From contig SCFE01000076.1 in assembly GCA_004352715.1 (NCBI GenBank), forward strand, positions 1,660,148-1,724,147: a DNA stretch of 64,000 nucleotides, written 5' to 3'. The first letter of the stretch is position 1. Every line of letters starts with the position of its first letter. Shown in pieces: positions 9,149-19,299 of the stretch. The notes beneath the pieces were generated by a model that worked only from the letters and a program-made list of their open reading frames with translations, had not been told where the DNA came from and made no database searches. The position numbers and the translations under genes are program-made. Origin of the DNA: Hofstenia miamia (Eukaryota; Xenacoelomorpha; Acoela).

Positions 9149-12100
9149 AATAAATATGAAAACAAAAGAAATAATTGGTTTAGATGAAAATGGAAATTTT
9201 ATAAAGAGAATAAGCAGAGATGATAATGTAACACAGCAGTTATCCGATCTCTCCCTGACAACACATCCTACAAAGATAAGTTCTGGGCAGTACGAGAGTC
9301 ACACATCAAATCCAACATTGGATCTGAGCAGTACGGGACTCACACAGCAATTATCCGATCTCTCTCTGATAACACATCTTACAAAGCTAAGTACTTCTGA
9401 ACCAAATATTAATAACAATTTTTTGACCTTCATAAAACACCGTGTGCCCACCTTAAATAGAGTACCAAAAGGTTCTCGGAAATGCCTGGCTGAACTTTTC
9501 ATAAAATGCCTAAACGATATTTTGAAAACACCCGACTCTGAGGAACATTGGCAAAAGTTAATGTCTTTATCTAAGAAGGTACTGAAATTACCCGAGCGTT
9601 CCGGAAAAAATAAAGCAAATTTAACTAATATTTTGAATAAAAGAATAAAGAATTTCACCTTCTCTCTGGATGTTAATGAAACTTTAAACAAACATAAGCC
9701 AAAGAAATCAAAAAATATTTCGCAAAATCGACTGATTTCAAACAAAATTGAAAGTGGTGATATTAAAGGGGCTGTTCGTATTATTAGTAGTGATGATTCT
9801 GTTGCTGAGTGTAACATGGATGTTTACAACAAGCTCCTCAGTAAGCACCCTCAAAAAAATTCAGTTAGGGTTTTTAAAAATTTAGAAACTTCTGCAGAAA
9901 TAAATTTTGGGGCTGTTAAAAATTATATTAACTCTTTTCCTCCTGGTTCTGCAGGTGGCCCTGACGGCTTGAAGCCCCAAATTTTGAAAGATCTTATCCA
10001 CGAAAAAAATGGCGAAATAGCATCAATTTTGATACAAAAACTAACTGATTTTGTAAATATCATTCTTCATGGTAATGTGCCTGTTTGTGTGCGACCAGTG
10101 TTTTTTGGGGCTAATTTAACTGCTTTGAATAAAAAGGACGGAGGAGTTCGACCTATTGCCGTGGGAAACACTTTCAGACGGCTAGCGTCTAAATGTGCTG
10201 GCTTTTTAGTAAAAAATGAACGTATTGCAAGCTACAAGAATGTGCAACTTGGATATGGAGTGCCGAAAGGATGTGAATCAGCCGCCCATGCAGTTCGGAA
10301 TTACATAAACTCAATTGATGACGATAATTTTGTGCTTTTCAAAGTTGATTTCAAAAATGCTTTTAATTGTATTGACCGTGAAAAATTGCTGCTAACCATT
10401 TACGAAAAGTATCCTGCTATTTTTAATTATACTAACAACGCTTATGGGCAAAACTCATACCTGTTTTTCGGTGATCAAATAATTTTATCTAGTGTAGGAG
10501 CTCAGCAAGGAGATCCTGAAGGTCCTCCTCTTTTTTCGGATATAATAAATCCTATTATACAAAATTTTTCTTGTGATTTAAACGTTTGGTACCTTGATGA
10601 CGGCAACTTTGCAGACAATTATCAGAAAGTCATTGCTACGTACAGTTATCTCAAAACGGAAGCGGAAAAAATTGGTCTATCTGTTAACCCTAGCAAGTGT
10701 GAAATTGTCTTTTTAGGTTCACCTGTTAATGGGAAAAAGAAAAAAATCATGCAAGAATTCTACGAAGTATGCCCTGGCGTAAGTGAAACCGAAATAAAGG
10801 ACTTAGTTATCCTTGGGGCACCAATTGGAGATAAGGCTGTTGAGAATTGTTTATCAGAGAAACTTAATACTTTCTCTAATATGGCTAAAAATTTGGAAAA
10901 AATTGACACACATTATGCTTTTTTTCTTTTAAAAAATTGTTTACATGTGCCTAAGATGAACTATTTTTTGAGGACTGCTCCTTGTTTTCTTAAAAAGGAA
11001 ATTTTAATTAAATTTGATCAATGTCTAATTGAATGTTTGAAAAAGACATGCAACATTGGGTTAAATTCTCTCGCCTCCATGCAAATACAGCTACCCGTAC
11101 GTCTTAGTGGAATGGGTATCCCCTCCGTTGTAAATATTGCCCCTTCAGCTTATTTAGCGTCTGTGACTGGATCTTTCAAACTAATAAGCAATATATTGCA
11201 TGGAAAGACATTTCCCGACATTTATTCTAATTCAGCCCTCTGTGCATGGCAAAACCAAGTGTCCTCCACTGTTTTACCCTGTGGCTCACCTTTTCAAAAG
11301 GATTGGCTGGAACCGGTACATGAAAAAATTTTCAGTGACATCATTTCCGGATGCAACGAATATAATAAAAAAAGATTAACCGCCTTTAAAGGCAAATTTC
11401 AAGGTTCCTGGTTGAATGCACTGCCATCAAAATCTCTGGGTTTAAAATGTACTGACGCTCAATTTAGAATTAGTTTTGCTCTACGTACGGGCTCTAAAAT
11501 TTGTGAAAAACATATTTGTTCATGTGAAACACCTGTTGATGAATTAGGTACCCATGGTTTATCTTGCAAGAAGAGTGCTGGCAGGTTTAGCCGACATAGT
11601 CACCTAAATGATTTTTTTAAACGCACAATAGGTACTGCCGGTTACAATTCTGTTTTAGAGCCACCAGGTTTATGTCGAAGCGATGGGAAACGACCAGACG
11701 GAATGACCTTAATACCCTGGTCTCGCGGACAATCTCTCGTGTGGGACGTCACCGTTGTGGATTCACTGGCGCCTAGTCGCATTTGTCGGGACGTTAATCA
11801 TATCAAAGAGGCCGAGGAACGCAAAGCTGCAAAGTATACCGAAATATCCAATAGCGGCTACTTGTTCCAACCCCTTGCTTTCGATACTCAAGGAAATTGC
11901 GGACCTTCGACGAAAAGTTTTTTGAAAGATCTAGGAGACAAACTTGTAAATATATCTGGCGATAAACGAGCAAAAGAATTTCTGTATCAATCAATAACAT
12001 CGATAATTATTCAACATAATGCCGCTTGTGTACTAGGGACTTTAGATAAACAAGAATGCATGGACGAAATCTTTACTTTGTTGTAATTTCTAAACAGGTT

Positions 12101-12500
12101 TATGTCGAAGGTGTTCTCATTGCGACTTTTTCAGGTTGTGCTAATCGACATTTGATCGCGGATAACATTCAGTGGTCTTCTGATGAGAAAAGAAGTATAG
12201 AAGACATATTTGGCTAAAAAGGGGTTGCATATGTCGGTAGTTATTGTAGTAAATGATTGCCAATCACATTCGTTTCTAGCCTGAAGATGCTGTGATTTTA
12301 AATCAAGTTTAAGATCGTTTTAATGTTGGCATTGTGGAATTAACTGATGAATTGGAAGTTGCCTCATATATTCCTGTAGAAAACAAAGCTTCTTGATATT
12401 GGTTTTAACATGCGCTTTTTTTGAAACTCATTTGTTCATTGTTTGATGTTTGTTATTAAACGTTGATTAATAAAAAAAAATTTATATTAAAAAAAAAAAA
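9149..12500 (+). mobile_element. RLE-type non-LTR retrotransposon, coding-complete
   Basis: The unit has an intact 976-codon open frame (9156-12086), a 400-bp 3' untranslated region, an AATAAA at 12469-12474 and a terminal A-run to 12500. The 5' boundary lies just after a LINE stop codon at 9148, leaving at most a few bases of leader, so the element is probably 5'-truncated close to the start codon. Flanks read AGAAT before and AGAAT after, a possible short target duplication. R2/NeSL/Utopia-type relatives are the nearest group by architecture; the exact clade needs a tree. Confidence 0.7.
9156..12086 (+). CDS. Reverse transcriptase with C-terminal zinc knuckle and restriction-like endonuclease, 976 aa
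   Basis: This is the single protein of the retrotransposon, copying its RNA at a nicked chromosomal target. Visible parts in order: a repeated N-terminal segment (residues 26-42 and 62-79 share TQQLSDLSL and a following TH.TK); the fingers around 267-345 (GGPDGLKPQ, FFGANLTALNKK, GGVRPIAVG); catalytic Asp398 in VDFKNAFN; QQGDPEGPPLF at 450-460; YLDD at 479-482. A CCHC knuckle follows at Cys788, Cys790, His800 and Cys804. The endonuclease core comes last: Arg846-Pro847-Asp848, Asp864 in WDVTVV, and a Lys-rich EERKAAKY. That order (RT, knuckle, PD-(D/E)xK) is the mark of RLE elements. No DNA-binding finger or Myb domain is seen at the N-terminus. The frame has no stops or shifts. Confidence 0.85.
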   Translation: MKTKEIIGLDENGNFIKRISRDDNVTQQLSDLSLTTHPTKISSGQYESHTSNPTLDLSSTGLTQQLSDLSLITHLTKLSTSEPNINNNFLTFIKHRVPTLNRVPKGSRKCLAELFIKCLNDILKTPDSEEHWQKLMSLSKKVLKLPERSGKNKANLTNILNKRIKNFTFSLDVNETLNKHKPKKSKNISQNRLISNKIESGDIKGAVRIISSDDSVAECNMDVYNKLLSKHPQKNSVRVFKNLETSAEINFGAVKNYINSFPPGSAGGPDGLKPQILKDLIHEKNGEIASILIQKLTDFVNIILHGNVPVCVRPVFFGANLTALNKKDGGVRPIAVGNTFRRLASKCAGFLVKNERIASYKNVQLGYGVPKGCESAAHAVRNYINSIDDDNFVLFKVDFKNAFNCIDREKLLLTIYEKYPAIFNYTNNAYGQNSYLFFGDQIILSSVGAQQGDPEGPPLFSDIINPIIQNFSCDLNVWYLDDGNFADNYQKVIATYSYLKTEAEKIGLSVNPSKCEIVFLGSPVNGKKKKIMQEFYEVCPGVSETEIKDLVILGAPIGDKAVENCLSEKLNTFSNMAKNLEKIDTHYAFFLLKNCLHVPKMNYFLRTAPCFLKKEILIKFDQCLIECLKKTCNIGLNSLASMQIQLPVRLSGMGIPSVVNIAPSAYLASVTGSFKLISNILHGKTFPDIYSNSALCAWQNQVSSTVLPCGSPFQKDWLEPVHEKIFSDIISGCNEYNKKRLTAFKGKFQGSWLNALPSKSLGLKCTDAQFRISFALRTGSKICEKHICSCETPVDELGTHGLSCKKSAGRFSRHSHLNDFFKRTIGTAGYNSVLEPPGLCRSDGKRPDGMTLIPWSRGQSLVWDVTVVDSLAPSRICRDVNHIKEAEERKAAKYTEISNSGYLFQPLAFDTQGNCGPSTKSFLKDLGDKLVNISGDKRAKEFLYQSITSIIIQHNAACVLGTLDKQECMDEIFTLL

Positions 12501-12739
12501 GAATTAAAATTATTATTTCTCAAACAAACGTTTATATCAGGTAGATCATGGATAGGATTTAAATTTTATAATAACGATTATAAAATAAATCGAAATTAGT
12601 CAGTGTTGTGTTATTTATTTCATTTTTGTTATTATTCATTTTTTTTGTACATAGTAGTTAATGACGCTATTCATTTGAAATATCAGGAAAATATTGTAAA
12701 TGAATATAGATTATCTTATCTTATCTTATCTTATCTTAT
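12501..12739 (+). repeat. Possible continuation of the interrupted LINE 3' UTR, ending in (TTATC)n
   Basis: An AT-rich segment leads into at least five TTATC units at 12711-12739. A short tandem tail like this ends many CR1/L2-like elements, and would complete the LINE whose coding end lies at 9148. Confidence 0.4.
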
Positions 12740-13089
12740 AGTACATGTAATTAGAATACAGTTTTATAAAGTGACAATGCATAAAATGAAAGTATTAGTT
12801 TTATTTAGTGTCCTTAGTGGAGTGCTTGGTTCGATTCAGTCACACTTTCATCAAAGCATAGTTAGATTTTATAAATGATTGACGTTAAAAACTAATGTCC
12901 GCAAGAAGCAATATTAGGAAATTTGTTGTTCAATAATTATAGCATCATCTCCATTGAACGTTAGTAAAATATCAAGTGTTCAGCGATACAAGATAAGTCG
13001 AAAATCAAACTGGACGTTTTAAATGCTGTTAAAAAGCATTCATTTTTTTAATCTTACTAAAAAGAAACTGTTCAAATTTTAAATCTCTA

Positions 13090-14450
13090 TCTATATCAAC
13101 ACCTAAATGTTTGTTCATTCACTTAGTTTTATTGCCTCATTACATGTGTTTATATGTAGTTCAATATTACTTATTAGATTTCTTTGTGTTTTCGGTGAGA
13201 ATATTATAAATGGTGTTTTTTCTATATTTAATTTTAGTTGATTGCTCGTAAAATAATCTTTTAAATTTTCTATACCTGCTTGGAGATTTCTCGTAGCATT
13301 AAATGCGTTTTTGCGGTACTTATAAGGCATGTGCCGTCGGCATATTGGTAAATATCACTTTAATTTAATCATTTACATAAATTGCGAATAACATAGGACC
13401 AAGGACAGTGCCTTGGGGTACCCCACGGTCTGTTGTAATACATTTTGATTTTTTACTATGTAATATTATACGCTGTTGTGTTTACTAAGAAATTTATGAT
13501 TAATTTTATTGAGTTATCACCAAAGTTACAATTTATGAGTTTATCTTGCAAAATATCAAATTTTAGTGAATTGAATGCCTTACTTAAATCGAGTAATGCG
13601 ACACAGCTAGTTATTTTAAGATACACTGGACTTAATTTGTTGCGTGATAGACAAAATTGCTTCTTGGATGCTATTCCCAGCACGAAACCCAAATTGTTTA
13701 TGCGATTGGATGTTTTCAGATTTTAGGAACTCGCTTACTTGAATATATAACAGTTTTTCGAAAAGCTTACTGAAAATATGGGTCCATAGTTCTTTGCGCT
13801 TAAGGTATCACTTTTTATATATAGGAGTTATGTCTGATTTTTTTAGTATGTTTGGAAACTCACTATCAATAATACATTGATTAAATGCGAATAATAATTG
13901 TTCCCCAAATATATGAAAAAACGCTTAATAATAAGAAATGGGAGATTAAAAGAAGAGGTTGATTTGTTAGCATTAAATTTCTTAACGATTATTTTTAGTT
14001 TATTAATTGTCGCGAGTCTAAAGGAAAAATTATTTGACTGTTTGAGATTGCCAAAATTTTGCTTTTTCTTATAAGATGAGAAATTGAAATTGCCAAGTTC
14101 TTTGAATATTGCATTTAAATGATTTAGTAATTGAGTTTTGTCAGTTACGGTCGAACTATTGATATTTAATTCATTTATTTCGGGTGAGAGACCTTTAGAT
14201 TTTCGAATAAATTTATGAACGTACCGCCTTTTTTCTTTCGTATAACTTAATTAGTAAAAATTTTTTGCTGAGCTTTAGTTAATTTTTCTGTTCATAATTT
14301 CTTAATTACTTTCTTTGATCTTTCATAATTCGTCGGATTAGTCGTCTTCGGTTTTGATTTCGCATGATCAAACAATTTTTTTTGATTGACACAAATCATG
14401 GATTTAATGATCGTTGGAGTTTCATAAAGGTAATTTGATTGCTTTCATCT
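13090..14450 (-). pseudogene. Decayed CR1/Jockey-like LINE reverse transcriptase
   Basis: Reading the minus strand from 14450 down, pieces of one reverse transcriptase appear in shifting frames. The palm motif A is at 13456-13692 (LLDLSKAFNSLKFDILQDKL). Motif B is GVPQGTVLGPMLFAIYVND near 13375-13440. The motif C neighbourhood is near 13330, and the thumb (LKLNIEKTPFIIFSPK) is at 13115-13330. In-frame stops and frameshifts separate them, so the copy is dead. It resembles the fragment at 29018-29945. Confidence 0.65.
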
Positions 14451-15405
14451 TAACTCTTCGCTTCTTAATTGGTGAAACAAAGTTTAATGCCCTGTATATT
14501 TCACTTGCAATATAATTTATCATTTGATGTCCAGAATGGGATATTTTTTAAGACTTTCTCCATTTTTTTAGCGGAATAAGATAGGATCATTTTTAAATTG
14601 CTTACTTAAGAGGAAATGTTTTCATTCTCAAGGAAAAGTATATACCTAACAAGCCTGATTAGATAAAAAATTTTACAAATAATGTTTATAAATATGTTTA
14701 GGAGATTATATCTGTATTCATTGTCTACATTGTCATTGTTTGTGATTTCTTATCCAAAGTGAATTTGTTAATAGCATACTGTAATGTTTTATTACGCCAT
14801 TAATATATTTCTCCGTTCTTAATTATAATTATACAATATCTAAATATAGAGTATTTGATAATTGTTTCGGCAGTATTTTTGTAGTTAGTAGTAAAGAAAA
14901 GCAGGGTTGTATATATGCAGCTTTCTCAAAATGATCAGTTTTCAATAACTTTTTACACTTTTCTATTGATTTTGATAAGAAAAAAGGCGTTTTTTCGAAA
15001 TTCAGGCTTTTACAGCAAGGCAGTAAAAAAACTACAGCCATACCCATATAAATAATTATTCAATTATACCCCCTTTTTAACTATGTACCAATATGTTCTT
15101 GAGCAATTTTTTACATTTTTTAGAAAACCTCTAGAGGTCTCAATAAAAATATCAAGAATGAATAAAGTTAATCACAATTTGGTTAAAGAGAGAATTAAAT
15201 CTTTAAATATTGTGAATCAATGTCTGTTTCACGTCAGGTCGACAGGTACAGGTCTCATTAAAAATTTTAGCATTACATTAAAGAAAAAAGAAAATATTTT
15301 TCCAAAATTATTTTCCTTAAAATGTTCGATTGGATGTTGTATTCACAGATATGTCTTGTTCATACATAATCAATGCATAGAATTTAAATGGATCTGCAGG
15401 AGCAC

Positions 15406-16405
15406 NNNNNNNNNNNNNNNNNNNNNNNNNNNNNNNNNNNNNNNNNNNNNNNNNNNNNNNNNNNNNNNNNNNNNNNNNNNNNNNNNNNNNNNNNNNNNNN
15501 NNNNNNNNNNNNNNNNNNNNNNNNNNNNNNNNNNNNNNNNNNNNNNNNNNNNNNNNNNNNNNNNNNNNNNNNNNNNNNNNNNNNNNNNNNNNNNNNNNNN
15601 NNNNNNNNNNNNNNNNNNNNNNNNNNNNNNNNNNNNNNNNNNNNNNNNNNNNNNNNNNNNNNNNNNNNNNNNNNNNNNNNNNNNNNNNNNNNNNNNNNNN
15701 NNNNNNNNNNNNNNNNNNNNNNNNNNNNNNNNNNNNNNNNNNNNNNNNNNNNNNNNNNNNNNNNNNNNNNNNNNNNNNNNNNNNNNNNNNNNNNNNNNNN
15801 NNNNNNNNNNNNNNNNNNNNNNNNNNNNNNNNNNNNNNNNNNNNNNNNNNNNNNNNNNNNNNNNNNNNNNNNNNNNNNNNNNNNNNNNNNNNNNNNNNNN
15901 NNNNNNNNNNNNNNNNNNNNNNNNNNNNNNNNNNNNNNNNNNNNNNNNNNNNNNNNNNNNNNNNNNNNNNNNNNNNNNNNNNNNNNNNNNNNNNNNNNNN
16001 NNNNNNNNNNNNNNNNNNNNNNNNNNNNNNNNNNNNNNNNNNNNNNNNNNNNNNNNNNNNNNNNNNNNNNNNNNNNNNNNNNNNNNNNNNNNNNNNNNNN
16101 NNNNNNNNNNNNNNNNNNNNNNNNNNNNNNNNNNNNNNNNNNNNNNNNNNNNNNNNNNNNNNNNNNNNNNNNNNNNNNNNNNNNNNNNNNNNNNNNNNNN
16201 NNNNNNNNNNNNNNNNNNNNNNNNNNNNNNNNNNNNNNNNNNNNNNNNNNNNNNNNNNNNNNNNNNNNNNNNNNNNNNNNNNNNNNNNNNNNNNNNNNNN
16301 NNNNNNNNNNNNNNNNNNNNNNNNNNNNNNNNNNNNNNNNNNNNNNNNNNNNNNNNNNNNNNNNNNNNNNNNNNNNNNNNNNNNNNNNNNNNNNNNNNNN
16401 NNNNN
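15406..16405. other. Assembly gap, 1000 N
   Basis: A run of exactly 1000 N, probably a placeholder length. It lies inside the long-TIR element. Confidence 0.95.
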
Positions 16406-16411
16406 GCTATT

Positions 16412-16535
16412 TTAAAATTCTCTTAAATTTTCAAAACGGCGTATGCCATAAGCCAGTTTATCCAATCAGATTGTTATTTTGAAATTCTCTTAAATTTTCA
16501 AATGCCATAAGCTCTCTTAAATTTTCAAAACAGTA
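16412..16535 (+). repeat. Imperfect short tandem repeats at the gap edge
   Basis: The motif CTCTTAAATTTTCAAA occurs three times, two of them followed by ATGCCATAAGC. The array probably caused the neighbouring assembly gap. Confidence 0.6.
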
Positions 16536-16899
16536 TCTCTTATCAAAGTTATATTTTAGATATGGACGAAGATTAAAGAGTCTTCAAAAGAACATCATGT
16601 GCATGCTAGTTATATTGTTTTAAAGTGTTTTGAAAATATTTTGGAATGTCCAGAATAAAAGTGTAAAAAAATTGCTCAAAAACATATTGGTACATAGTTA
16701 AAAGGGGGGTATAATTGAATAATTATTTATACGGGTATGGCTGTAGTTTTTTTACTGCCTTGCTGTAAAAGCCTGAATTTCGAAAAAACGGCTTTTTTCT
16801 TATCAAAATCAATAGAAAAGTGTAAAAAGTTATTGAAAACTGATCATTTTGAGAAAGCTGCATATATACAACCCTGCTTTTCTTTACTACTGTAGTTAA

Positions 16900-17610
16900 T
16901 GTCATAATTTTTATATAAGGGTATTTGAGAGTAAAATTATTAGCTTCTGTTAAGCAAGTGCCAGCCAAGGAGGCTTGGTAGATCATAAGAAACACCTACT
17001 ATAGACTCTATTTGAAATATTCAAAGCATAAAAGTTACTAATTTTGTTATTATAGAATTTTTGGTCAGGTAACCGTTAAACATTAATTATTGTTGCATCT
17101 TACCTGTATAATAAATTATTCGTCATAATATAATAAGCCAACAGACACCAAAAATTCATGACTTTTTCCATTTGACTATAATCACGGGCTGTGCATACAA
17201 TGCTCAATATTAAAGATATATTAAAGCACAATTAATGTCTAACAAATATAACCGATAGAATTATAATAGAAAACTAGAATTGCTGAAATATTTTGAAATT
17301 AATAATAAAAATGCAAATTCTATGAAACTACATACTTAACATTCAATATCGAAAAATAAAATCAATTAAATTACAACGGATCTGAAATAAATTAGTCAAT
17401 CATAGTTAAAAATACGACTTGTACTTAGACCCAGCAAATTAAGATTAAAGGCGGAAACAAGATTGAAAAAATTTACAAAGTAGTGTACAAAATAAATATC
17501 GATTGTGGTGCGGAGTACACTAATCACGCAAAGCATCATTGAATCAATGTACTTTGAATTAATGGAACCAACCTTAAACAAAGAAAGATTAAAAGATATT
17601 ATTATATTCA
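16900..17610. other. No gene supported
   Basis: AT-rich sequence. An open minus-strand frame at 17396-17611 has no recognisable motif. Confidence 0.3.
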
Positions 17611-17614
17611 TTTT

Positions 17615-17822
17615 TAGGGATGGTTCATCTTAAAATTTTGATGTCATATTTTAATCCACATTTTCTTAGGTGTTCTGATTTTGAATTGAGGACTATATTG
17701 GATATAGTAGCAGACAAATAAGCAGAAGTATAAGAGAACACGAAACTAAGTCAACAATATCAGAACAACTAAAAAATGTGGATTAAATTATGACATCAAC
17801 ATTTTAAGATCAACCATCCCTA
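17615..17822. mobile_element. Small inverted-repeat element (MITE), about 208 bp
   Basis: Inverted repeats of about 50 bp at 17615-17664 and 17773-17822 begin TAGGGATGGTTCATCTTAAA on one side and its near complement on the other. No protein is encoded. The ends have a TA on each side but no clear longer duplication. The first bases resemble the TAGGGGTGGT ends of the hAT-like element at 879-4039. Confidence 0.65.
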
Positions 17823-18309
17823 AAATTTTAAAAGTAATCGAATGTATATAGATAAGATCAATGCAACCAAGTCTTAACATTAAAGAGGACTACATATATC
17901 AGCACAAATTACCTCTAATCAACGTTTAATTAAAGATAGATTTGTATTAATATAAATTACATTTAGCTCAGGCAGCACCGGTGCTTATAATTTTTCATTT
18001 TCGAAAATTTTAGAACAGTTCTTAAGATTTTATCTCAAGAATAAAGTCCACAAATATGAATTACTAAATTCGCTAAAATTTACAGATTTTTTGAAAAAAC
18101 ATTTTCCTGCAATAGTATTGAAATGTAGGGTTTTTATTGATGTGCATGTTCCTTGATGATCCTAATAAATAAGACTATAAATTTTGTTGAGAAAGGACAA
18201 GAGACTCAGCTATCCAACATCAAATGCATTCTACTGGAATATCAGTTGTAGGCTATTTTATATTCATAAAATTTTATAAAAAAATAAAGTGGGATCAGCA
18301 TACAGACTA

Positions 18310-18500
18310 CAGTAGATTTCCGTGAATAATTCGAGGTTTTTCCGAGAAATAACTTTAATAACGAGAGGTCTACTTATGCTAGAGTAAGGGCAAAAGCCGA
18401 TTAAATTGTCGAGTAAATAGCGTCTGTTACTTGAACGATAATAGGAACAATTCCAATTTAAGTCTTTTTCGTCGATATGATCCTTGAAGACAATCATATC
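18310..18500 (-). mobile_element. Possible pogo/Tigger-like transposon remnant
   Basis: The sequence CAGTAGATTTCCGTGAATAA at 18310 and the following ATAACTTTAATAACGAGAGG resemble terminal repeats of pogo/Tigger elements, which are rich in ATAACGA-type motifs. A 77-codon open frame on the minus strand has no clear catalytic motif. No matching second terminus was found. Confidence 0.3.
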
Positions 18501-18835
18501 TTTCTGAGTAGTTCAATAATGTGCTTGAAGACTAGTTTCTATAAATACTGTGCAACTGTAGGTAGAAATCATTTCCCGTTCAAACCTTTAAAAAACTTAT
18601 TGAATGATGATTTGGTGGAGCAAACTTTCACTTAATTCCACAAAAGCTTATTATAAAATTTCTTACGAATTTTTAATCAATGTAATTCTAGTTAATATTA
18701 ATAAAAACATTCAAAAGATATATTTCGACTTACAAAAACAGCGTCTCTCTATATTTTCTTGATTTTATAAAAATATTTTATTTTATTAAATCTTAATTAT
18801 TGGTAGTAACAGTTTGTGTATGTAATCTTCTTTGG

Positions 18836-19085
18836 TATTTAGACTTGGTTGAAATGATCAAATTATAATACTTTCACTGATTTTAAGCTGTTTTTCTTCG
18901 GTATTCTTGAAAATGTTTACATTATACTTAGTTCACAATCTTTGCGATGTTTTGAAATTGATGAATTAGTTTCATGTTTTTTTGTTCTTCTACTCAGTTG
19001 ATAACCGCAATATCCGATATACTCTTCACCACAGATGCATCGAATTTTATAAATTACATTAGATTTATCGGACACATTAGTTGCA
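18836..19085 (-). pseudogene. Penelope-like element: GIY-YIG endonuclease fragment
   Basis: Minus-strand translation from about 19080 to 18917 reads SNVIYKIRCICGEEYIGYCG, then QLSRRTKKHE and KHRKDCELS. This is the core of the GIY-YIG nuclease at the C-terminus of Penelope-like retroelements: IYKI, two cysteines in CxCG, YIG, then the R..H helix. The nuclease nicks the insertion target. A stop follows at 18917, and a shifted tail continues to 18836. The reverse transcriptase is not seen, so this is a truncated copy. A second tail copy lies inverted at 6716-6890. Confidence 0.65.
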
Positions 19086-19299
19086 GTCTAATTGTTGCAG
19101 TCCATAATATTGGAAAAAACTTCTTTTGAGTAACTCTGATGGGCCGCTTGATGGTGGTCCAATGTAACCCCGTTGTTCATAGTTAGTCTTTGCATAAATG
19201 AAGCTGTTATACCCTGAGCTTTCACCACCATAACCATCATATATATTGTAACTAAAACACACATTAACATTGTCAGTTTTAGCTTCACAGTAGGATTAG

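Larger units (their letters stand above)
14888..16890. mobile_element. Non-autonomous DNA transposon with about 230-bp inverted repeats and perfect 8-bp target duplication
   Basis: Segments 14888-15117 and 16660-16890 are near-perfect inverted repeats, with outer ends starting GTAGTAAAGAAAAGCAGGGT. Both flanks carry the same octamer TGTAGTTA (14880-14887 and 16891-16898). Long arms plus 8-bp duplications are typical of Mutator-like elements, though other superfamilies also make 8-bp duplications. The interior includes a 1000-base assembly gap, so a transposase may be hidden. The visible interior has no recognisable protein. Confidence 0.8.

Noticed and set aside
9299-9817. 172-codon minus-strand frame
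   Set aside because: It is antisense to the intact RLE retrotransposon protein and has no motif of its own.
12603-12878. 91-codon plus frame with LSYLILSYLI
   Set aside because: It is the translation of the TTATC microsatellite and flanking AT-rich DNA.
15083-16482. Long open frames of 364-447 codons
   Set aside because: They run through a 1000-N gap; almost every residue is undetermined.
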